From: Desulfobacteraceae bacterium
Lineage (GTDB): Bacteria > Desulfobacterota > Desulfobacteria > Desulfobacterales > RPRI01
Assembly (NCBI GenBank): GCA_011391695.1
Contig: JAABQB010000016.1
Location: 1-58,144 of the forward strand
Length of the DNA: 58,144 nucleotides
Direction: 5' to 3'
In this document: in pieces, positions 52,795 through 58,144 of the stretch
How positions within the stretch are numbered: the stretch's first letter is position 1
How the letters are laid out: each line of letters starts with the position of its first letter
Program-made: the position numbers and the translations under genes
The notes under the pieces: generated by a model
What the model saw: the letters and a program-made list of their open reading frames with translations, nothing else
What the model was told of the DNA's origin: nothing
Database searches by the model: none

Positions 52795-53576
52795 AAAGGC
52801 ATTCTTTCACGGGTCGCGGGAACGATTATTTGATATTTCTTGTCGAGCCGTCCATGCGGCACGATCACCCGCTTCCCCTTTCCGAGATCGACTTTCGTTA
52901 CATCCAGTTTCGACACCCAGGTATGTTCCTTTTTCTCAGCCATATAGAGAAACAGTCTTTTCACCTTTATGGATCGGCACACTTCCAGCAGCCGCTGGAC
53001 AATATCGGTACGGAGGGCAACCAGATTTTCCATGATTAATTGGGCTTCGTCGAATCCGACTTCTCCGGGCACCAGATGAAGCATCTCCATGGCAGCCCTT
53101 TCCGGCGCCGCTATCCTGACTGAAAAATCCCGTTCCCTGAAATCGGTGAAGCCCTCCTGAAAATCCGCAGGGAAGAGGTTCGTGCGAGTCACAACAAACT
53201 GAACGCCGAAGCGATCTTCCCTGAACCAGGCCGGCATTATCAATCCCCTCGGACCGTAAAGATAAACTTTACTCTGTCTTGCCGGCAGGTAATGGGCATA
53301 TCCCTTCAATTGCAGGGCTGTCTTTCCTCCCGCATGAACAGAAAGTGATAGCTGATTCTGAAGGGTATAAAGAGCGCCCGGCCAATCCACCTTATCACCG
53401 GGGCGGATATATGCCCCTCGTCCAAAGGGCTCCAGCCAGCCGCTATTCTTATATTTCACGAGTAGATCCCGACTGAATCCGGAATCGACAAGATAGGACG
53501 TGGTCCCGGAAGTACCGGCAATCCACTGATTTATCAAACGGTTTATTTTTGTTTTACCTTTCGTAGCCATAGTCAT
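52791..53576 (-). CDS. AbiEi-family antitoxin / transcriptional regulator
   Basis: The 261-residue protein has an N-terminal winged-helix part (about 15-60; SYLVDSGFSRDLLVKYKNSG, then GRGAYIRPGD) and the AbiEi C-terminal domain. AbiEi represses the operon and neutralises AbiEii. The ATG at 53576 is preferred to a TTG one codon earlier. Confidence 0.83.
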   Translation of the reverse strand: MTMATKGKTKINRLINQWIAGTSGTTSYLVDSGFSRDLLVKYKNSGWLEPFGRGAYIRPGDKVDWPGALYTLQNQLSLSVHAGGKTALQLKGYAHYLPARQSKVYLYGPRGLIMPAWFREDRFGVQFVVTRTNLFPADFQEGFTDFRERDFSVRIAAPERAAMEMLHLVPGEVGFDEAQLIMENLVALRTDIVQRLLEVCRSIKVKRLFLYMAEKKEHTWVSKLDVTKVDLGKGKRVIVPHGRLDKKYQIIVPATRERMPL

Positions 53577-53579
53577 CAA

Positions 53580-54096
53580 AAAATCACATAATTAAACCAT
53601 TGTCAAGGCAAAGTTTAAATATGTTCATTAATGTTGACCTTGGCTCATCAAATATGAATATTATTAAACCGCCGAATAGATAGAACGCTGCATGTAGGTC
53701 TGCGAATTGATGCCGCGAGAAAAAGGGGCACTGGCATCAGAAACAAGGAAATCGACAGGATGATAATGTTTTTACTTATTTATGGACTCCCGGATACCTT
53801 TCCAATCTTGGCATATTCCGTTGCGCTCATTTTGAATATTAATCCTCAAGCACTTTCTGCACGAACGTATATCCCAACAATCAATTGATTCAGGCTTTAC
53901 CCTTCTGCTGAAGCTCTTGAAGCAATTAAAGGGCATCTTCAATTATACGCTTCAGCCTCCCGTATGCCGCATAATAAGAAGTATTATATGTAGATATCAC
54001 ACCAGTTTAAAAGTTTAAAGCGTCCCCTATCAGACCCCATGCGGCGAGTCGCTTTCCGTCATGTGTAAAAAATTGTTGCGCAACCGTAATTTATAC
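53580..54096. other. Gene-poor region after AbiE
   Basis: The 517 bases contain the right copy of the flanking direct repeat (53927-53961). A 69-codon open stretch on the plus strand (about 53681-53887, through residues GLRIDAARKRGTGIRNKEID and LIYGLPDTF) has no start or match I recognise. The rest is AT-rich remnants. Confidence 0.45.
53927..53961. repeat. Right copy of the direct repeat flanking AbiE
   Basis: This is the partner of 51837-51870. On the minus strand it ends a frame with YYAAYGRLKRIIEDAL then stop, so the repeat is the 3' end of a lost gene duplicated around the AbiE module. Confidence 0.7.
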
Positions 54097-54309
54097 TCAG
54101 GCATATAAAAGACGACCCTTCGGTTGCGGGATGGGTCTATCAAGCTTTGCGGCGGTTTCTATCCACTCCTCGATAATTTGCTCTGCGTTCTTGAGCGCTT
54201 CCTGGTAAGTTCTTCCGTCAGCCATGCATCCGGGGAGTTCCGGAACTTCGGCTATATAAGCATTATCCTCAGAACTCCAATAAATAATGATTTCATATTT
54301 ATTATACAT
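54097..54309 (-). CDS. hicB: HicB-family antitoxin
   Basis: The 70-residue protein has the HicB pattern YEIIIYWSSEDNAYIAEVPE then LPGCMADGRTYQEALKNAEQ. It lacks an added DNA-binding domain, which is common in short HicB. It follows hicA by 2 bases and should neutralise it. Confidence 0.88.
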   Translation of the reverse strand: MYNKYEIIIYWSSEDNAYIAEVPELPGCMADGRTYQEALKNAEQIIEEWIETAAKLDRPIPQPKGRLLYA

Positions 54310-54311
54310 AG

Positions 54312-54566
54312 TTATTCTCCAAAGCGAATTTGATATTTAAGGATAACATTCCTGACTTGTTTAACTTGATATGGCTTTCCTTTACCATCTTTCGGTTGAA
54401 TATTGAGAATCTCTTCAACACCATCCTTGGTGAAAATATGGTGATCGCCTTTTATATGCTCATCAAACCCAAGCCGCTTAAGCAAACCGCATAGCGAATC
54501 AAACGAGACATTCGCATCTGATCTACGCAGCAGAATATGCTCATATAGCTTTTCCAATTTGCCCAT
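54312..54566 (-). CDS. hicA: HicA-family toxin
   Basis: The 84-residue protein has the HicA RNase pattern LLKRLGFDEHIKGDHHIFTK, with the catalytic histidine in GDHH (42-43), then QPKDGKGKPYQVKQVRNVIL. It is about 20 residues longer than the shortest HicA forms. It cuts mRNA until bound by HicB. Confidence 0.86.
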   Translation of the reverse strand: MGKLEKLYEHILLRRSDANVSFDSLCGLLKRLGFDEHIKGDHHIFTKDGVEEILNIQPKDGKGKPYQVKQVRNVILKYQIRFGE

Positions 54567-54575
54567 GGTCGAATC

Positions 54576-54848
54576 CTACCATATCTTTCTATTCATGCCA
54601 AGATACTCAATTTGTCTTATACAAAACTGAAGTTTCTCCGAAATCCGATACGGGACGAGCCACGCCTTTTCGGCTCTGACCTGGCGATCCATCACACAAG
54701 CCAATACAAAAGCGTGCGGGTGAACCTCCAAATCATTCAGCAAAGCATCGGCCTCATGTACCTTGGTGAACTGAATAAACTGTCTTGGCGCTTGGAATAG
54801 CGTCTGCCCATGCTCAATCAACCTATCGCGGATGCTATTTGTGTGCAT
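54576..54848 (-). pseudogene. N-terminal fragment of a helix-hairpin-helix / iron-sulfur-loop protein
   Basis: The 90 codons begin with a pattern I recall from a DNA-glycosylase-like family (EADALLNDLEVHPHAFVLAC, then VMDRQVRAEKAWLVPYRISE). The family is more than twice as long and the region after ISEK does not continue the pattern, so this looks truncated. It sits 9 bases before hicA. The identification is moderate. Confidence 0.45.
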
Positions 54849-54929
54849 TTTCTTCTCGGCTAACGTCCGTTAGTCCGTTATTACAGGAGGCATGGTCCCC
54901 GCCGTCCCTTTCACGCTGATTATCTCTAT

Positions 54930-55379
54930 TCATTTGATCTTCTTTCCTGTTTTCTCGCTTTCGTCGTATTCCCACACCTCAACATCTGCTGGAATAAGAT
55001 GTGAATATGTACGAACATAGTATTCTCCAAGCGTTTCATTCCTTCTTGCGCTGAAGTCTCGTAATACCACCAGAAATTTGCGGTAACCCGGTGGGGAACC
55101 GTAAAAGAAGAACATGGCTTCGTTCCATACAGTGAGTTTAGCGCTTGGAACATTCCCCCCTTCAGTCCATCTGTGGGCTTTACACTCTACAAGAACCTTC
55201 TCATCCTTGTTTCCAAGATCGAAGGAATGAGATTTCTTCCCGTTAATGCCGATAGGGACCGTAACGCCGGAATCTAAAGGCAAATTTTGTTTTACGAAGT
55301 ACTCTCGTATCTTTTTTTCAAAATCACGCCCCACATGAGAGTTGCTCTCAGAACCTTTTCGTTGGAACGGTTTATCCAT
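54930..55379 (-). CDS. PD-(D/E)XK nuclease-fold protein
   Basis: From ATG at 55379 (AGGA 9 bases upstream) the 149-residue protein has RDFEKKIREYFVKQNLP, then FDLGNKDEKVLVECKAHRW. The acidic residues in FDLG and in VECK, with an upstream glutamate in the first helix, form the D...ExK active site of restriction-type endonucleases. It may be a defence nuclease. It lies upstream of the broken gene and hicA in the same direction. Confidence 0.7.
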   Translation of the reverse strand: MDKPFQRKGSESNSHVGRDFEKKIREYFVKQNLPLDSGVTVPIGINGKKSHSFDLGNKDEKVLVECKAHRWTEGGNVPSAKLTVWNEAMFFFYGSPPGYRKFLVVLRDFSARRNETLGEYYVRTYSHLIPADVEVWEYDESEKTGKKIK

Positions 55380-55760
55380 TTTTTTCATTCCTAAAGAGAA
55401 CAATGTTTAGATTTATCCGCATAATATAATGCGTCTCAAAGGACGCATGAGAATTTTAATGGTGCTGCTGAAATGCGGACTCAAAAGACCATATTGTCTA
55501 TGGTTTGTCAATGAATTTTAGTGGGTTATCCAAAATACTGGGTGGGAAATTTTCAAATAACGTCAATTATTGCCATCCGAAAGCTTGCATACTTGCGCTT
55601 AATCAGGATGTCTATGGATATAATCTGCTGAATATTTTAAATTCACTCAAATCCTGTTTTAAGAGGATGATGCCTGAATTGAAAAAATCTTCCGGCAAGA
55701 GAGTCTCCGAAAAAGTCACGACTTTTCTGGAATACATGCCGAAAAAGTCTTAAATTCGGT
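55380..55760. other. Intergenic region between nuclease and hgcB
   Basis: A perfect hairpin ATGCGTC-TCAAAG-GACGCAT (55429-55448) lies upstream of the nuclease gene and may be its operator. A plus-strand frame from ATG 55511 to 55753 (80 residues, lysine-rich end) has no recognisable content, so I do not call it a gene. Confidence 0.45.
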
Positions 55761-56051
55761 TCAGCAGCACTTGGCTATGCCGCGGGAATTTCCGTTTTTT
55801 CCAATAATCCATGTCTGAATGATATATGCGGCACAGCCGACACCCGGAGTAACGGTTACCGCCTCTGTCGGGCAGTTTTTAGCGCATGCTCCGCACTCCA
55901 TGCACCCGTTTTTATCCACGATGCCGGCCTTTTTATTCTCCACTTTAAAAACACCGTGCGGGCATACAATTTCGCACATCCCGCACCCGATACATGCTTC
56001 ACGGTTTAAAGCGAGTGTTGAAACATCATATAAATATCTAAAGTCCTGCAT
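55761..56051 (-). CDS. hgcB: Mercury methylation ferredoxin HgcB
   Basis: The 96-residue protein has two [4Fe-4S] motifs, C20-C23-C26-C30 (CIGCGMCEIVCP) and C50-C53-C56-C60 (CMECGACAKNCP), a further conserved cysteine C73 (GVGCAAYI) and a C-terminal cysteine pair C95-C96. That set is the hallmark of HgcB, which reduces the corrinoid of HgcA and hands over Hg(II) by its thiols. AGGAG sits 7 bases before the ATG, and the gene starts 16 bases after hgcA. In anaerobes this pair makes methylmercury. Confidence 0.93.
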   Translation of the reverse strand: MQDFRYLYDVSTLALNREACIGCGMCEIVCPHGVFKVENKKAGIVDKNGCMECGACAKNCPTEAVTVTPGVGCAAYIIQTWIIGKNGNSRGIAKCC

Positions 56052-56067
56052 ATTCTTCTCCTAAATG

Positions 56068-57270
56068 TTAACGTACAAAGGCGGCGCCGATCCATAAAAT
56101 AATGGAGGCAAGGCCGGCAAGCGCCTGAAGAGGCATTGCTTTCCTCATCTCTTTTTCAACTCCTGACGGCGAAGTATAAGGGGTTGAGCCTGTAAAATTC
56201 ATTCCAAGATAAGAACTTACGGCCGTAGTACAAAGGAAAAGAGCCGTAAGCTCCCATGCGTTTGCAACATCTTTCAAAAAAATCATGACAAAAATAGACG
56301 CTATGATTCCTGTAACAGCTCCCTTGATAGAAAAAGCCTTTCCGGGAAGCCACGGTAAAATCGCAGGCACAAAAACAGCTCCGGCGAATATTCCGGCCGC
56401 ATACGCCAAAGCCGCCATAATCCCCCTCGACCAGGCATCTTTTAAGGAAAATATTTCTGTTCCGATCCCGGACAGAATGAAAAATCCAAGCAATATGAAG
56501 ACTGTCGGCTTTACGAGAAATGAAAGCTCAACTGGAACAAGCACAAGGCGCTCCGATACGGTGAAAGTCACACGGCGCATCGGCTCGTCGGCCTTCTTTC
56601 CGGCATCCAGAAATTGTTTTATATCATTTGCACGGATCGGCCCCCATACCACCCTGAACCCGCACCCTTTTTTCACATCAATGACAGATACCCCAGTAGC
56701 TGAAAGCTGGGGGAGAATAAGCTCCCTGTGGTTTACGATTTTATCCAGGCCTGAGACCTTTACTCTTTTTATCACTTCCCCGGTTGAAAAAAGGCTTTTC
56801 CCGGCAGCGCACCATACGTTTATTCCCCGTGTGTCGAGTACCAGAATCCACGCGCTGAGTGATGACAGTTCTTTCCGAAGAGCATCAAATGTGAGCTTAT
56901 AGTTGGCCGTAACCAGGACAGGTGAGTCAGCATCAGGTGTGCCTGCGCAGTAAATCCCCGGCGCTATACCGTATGAATCCCTCCCTATTCCGAATCTAGC
57001 CATGACCGAAATCGCATGATCGGTCACGGAAAGTTTTGTTCCGATTCTTGGAACAGAGCCAGCAGCCGTATCCATAAAGTCTTCGACAAACCCGCATATT
57101 TCATATCCCGGACGGGCAAACCTGCTGCATTCTGGTCCCGGAGGGGGACCACAGCAAGCAGCATCCTCCTTTTTGTTCTGCGAAAGAGGAGTGGTCGCAA
57201 AAGGCTTCAAGTGAGATACCCTGCCGAATGGTTCCTTCTTATTATTTTCGCCGCAACAATCAGTTTTCAT
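56068..57270 (-). CDS. hgcA: Mercury methylation corrinoid protein HgcA
   Basis: The 400-residue protein has the signature cap-helix motif NVWCAAGK (151-158), whose C154 is the expected lower ligand of the corrinoid cobalt. A soluble corrinoid-binding domain (about 75-235) precedes five membrane helices (about 253-400). HgcA passes a methyl group to Hg(II). The N-terminus is extended by about 60 residues with two CC pairs (C5-C6 and C39-C40) and CCGPPPGPEC. The pairing with hgcB directly downstream confirms the call. Confidence 0.95.
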   Translation of the reverse strand: MKTDCCGENNKKEPFGRVSHLKPFATTPLSQNKKEDAACCGPPPGPECSRFARPGYEICGFVEDFMDTAAGSVPRIGTKLSVTDHAISVMARFGIGRDSYGIAPGIYCAGTPDADSPVLVTANYKLTFDALRKELSSLSAWILVLDTRGINVWCAAGKSLFSTGEVIKRVKVSGLDKIVNHRELILPQLSATGVSVIDVKKGCGFRVVWGPIRANDIKQFLDAGKKADEPMRRVTFTVSERLVLVPVELSFLVKPTVFILLGFFILSGIGTEIFSLKDAWSRGIMAALAYAAGIFAGAVFVPAILPWLPGKAFSIKGAVTGIIASIFVMIFLKDVANAWELTALFLCTTAVSSYLGMNFTGSTPYTSPSGVEKEMRKAMPLQALAGLASIILWIGAAFVR

Positions 57271-57315
57271 GATATTTTTCTTTTAACCTCCCTGTGGCAC
57301 AACTATACTCAATCT

Positions 57316-57609
57316 TTATAAACCGGCAGCCATTTTTTTGAAATCCTCAAGTATCTTCAAATCAATGCAATAGCAGGTACAAAGTCCTTCCACCTCTCCT
57401 TTTATAATGCCGGCCTCCTTAAGGCTTTTTAAATGCTGACTTACTGTTGACTGTGCCAGCGGCATCATTTCAACTATCTGCCCGCATATGCACCGGTTCT
57501 CCTCTTTCAGATGTTTTAATATTTTTACCCTTGCCGGATGACCGAGGGCTTTGCATATTTTGGCAAAACCGTCCATATCCATAACATTTTCATCATCCTT
57601 ATTCTTCAT
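57316..57609 (-). CDS. ArsR-family regulator upstream of hgcAB
   Basis: The 97-residue winged-helix protein has ALGHPARVKILKHL (helix 2-3) and the recognition helix AQSTVSQHLKSLKEAGIIKG. Cysteines occur as RCICGQ (in the alpha-3 region, where ArsR holds its metal site) and LCTCYC near the end. It therefore probably senses a metal or metalloid and is repressor of its own operon. It lies 45 bases before hgcA, in line with reports of ArsR-like genes next to hgcAB. Confidence 0.88.
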   Translation of the reverse strand: MKNKDDENVMDMDGFAKICKALGHPARVKILKHLKEENRCICGQIVEMMPLAQSTVSQHLKSLKEAGIIKGEVEGLCTCYCIDLKILEDFKKMAAGL

Positions 57610-57624
57610 AATCAGCTCTCCTGT

Positions 57625-57665
57625 ATCGTTAATTTACGATATACGATTTAAATAATCCATGTCAA
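57625..57665 (-). promoter_or_regulatory. Promoter and operator of arsR-hgcAB
   Basis: Read on the minus strand, TTGACA (57660-57665) is followed by a 16-17 base spacer and TATATC. Three ATCGT half-sites overlap or follow the -10: ACGAT at 57643-57647 and 57636-57640 and ATCGT at 57625-57629, the last two forming an inverted repeat. AGGAG (57617-57621) is the ribosome-binding site of arsR. Confidence 0.7.
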
Positions 57666-57715
57666 GCTTTTTTGTTTGTTCCGCTTGCTTACAGATCCTT
57701 TTCTGTGTGATAAAT

Positions 57716-57859
57716 AGTTTCCAATCGGAAATGGCTCTTTTGTGCGATTTCTGTGTCAATCTGCGGGATTTCTTGTGCGACATACAATGCGTATGCCTCC
57801 GCGCAATCCCTTGATTTCCTTGAGCTTGCCCAAAATTGCCTATTTTCGAATTGGAAACT
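57716..57859. repeat. Region with weak inverted repeat between arsR and the right-edge gene
   Basis: AGTTTCCAATCGGAAAT (57716-57732) and ATTTTCGAATTGGAAACT (57842-57859) are partial inverted copies about 110 bases apart. The region 57666-57906 has no gene I can support. Confidence 0.35.
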
Positions 57860-57906
57860 CAAGAGCGATACCGGAGAAGTTGATCGGGAGAAGAACCATA
57901 AATATA

Positions 57907-58144
57907 TGCAGGAAAAACTATTAATCATTCATCAGGGAGCACTGGGCGACATTGTCTCCATCTTTCCGGCCATAATAAGGCTTAAGGAAAAATTCGGCAG
58001 AATTGACGCCATATGCAAAAAAAGCATCGGCGAATTGGCATCTTCACTTAAATTAATAGATAAATTCTATCCTGTTGAAGCAGCATTTTTTTCATCCGTT
58101 TTTTCCGGCAAAGCGGATCCGCGCATCGCAGATATTTTCAGGTC
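57907..58144 (+). CDS. Glycosyltransferase family 9 (heptosyltransferase-like), N-terminal part
   Basis: The frame starts at ATG 57907 and is cut by the window edge after 79 codons. It begins MQEKLLIIHQGALGDIVSIF, then PAIIRLKEKFGRIDAICKK, the usual start of GT9 enzymes that add heptose or other sugars to lipopolysaccharide core. The domain ending and donor site lie outside the window. Confidence 0.8.

Noticed and set aside
55511-55753. Plus-strand frame of 80 residues before hgcB
   Set aside because: No family match, no good ribosome-binding site, and it runs towards the hgcB 3' end on the opposite strand. Possibly a remnant, but not supportable.
57689-57928. Minus-strand frame of 79 residues next to arsR
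   Set aside because: It crosses the start of the GT9 gene on the other strand, has no ribosome-binding site and no recognisable content.

Overview
The window looks like chromosomal DNA of an anaerobic Desulfobacterota (deltaproteobacterial) organism, probably a sulfate reducer or a relative. The evidence is an hgcAB mercury-methylation pair behind an ArsR regulator, an octaheme tetrathionate-reductase-type cytochrome with a membrane cytochrome b, a complete futalosine menaquinone operon, two sigma-54 activators, an Mla lipid-transport operon and TRAP transporters. This is inferred from gene content; species cannot be named. No rRNA, tRNA or CRISPR array was found.

Layout. 1-258: hairpins and a repeat. 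259-1161: beta-hydroxyacid dehydrogenase. 1165-4865 (minus): mlaE-F-D-C-A behind a near-consensus promoter. 5096-8442: monoacylglycerol-lipase-type hydrolase, a dinB relic, a GAF sigma-54 activator and a stand-alone MshEN protein. 8660-12557: HtrA-like protease fused to TPRs, deformylase, FAD oxidoreductase, small exported protein. 12584-18894 (minus): an unusual cluster of binding protein, GNAT, membrane sensor, a sensor-MFS fusion and a TPR protein. 19211-22832: a TRAP system in visibly GC-richer DNA, split into convergent units. 23025-28791 (minus): RND adaptor, RND pump and glycerol kinase, each overlapping the next by 4 bp. 29105-36004: HU remnant, GDSL esterase, SBF-like transporter, conserved unknown, TudS-related protein, UDP-glucuronate epimerase, AEC permease, MoaD/ThiF pair.

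36015-42546 is a redox/sulfur locus. On the minus strand it runs heme-less cytochrome-like protein, triple rhodanese, octaheme cytochrome, cytochrome b and exported metallo-hydrolase. A full-consensus -24/-12 promoter lies in front of it. The divergent PAS-AAA-Fis activator has five cysteines in its PAS region, and GTTAAC-type sites lie between, so the locus looks like a self-contained regulon. 42564-43595 is a GalT-like protein. 43886-50835 is a one-direction futalosine operon (mqnL, P, E, A, C, D, B) behind a near-consensus sigma-70 promoter.

51141-55379 is a toxin-antitoxin/defence island: MazEF-type pair, AbiE pair bracketed by a direct repeat, HicAB, a truncated protein and a PD-(D/E)XK nuclease. 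55761-57609 (minus) is arsR-hgcA-hgcB, the medically and environmentally most notable unit. The right edge cuts a family 9 glycosyltransferase.

Several intergenic regions carry short periodic repeats (7-, 8- and 14-base) and palindromic elements. Some have entered genes, for example the end of mqnC and the broken HU gene.
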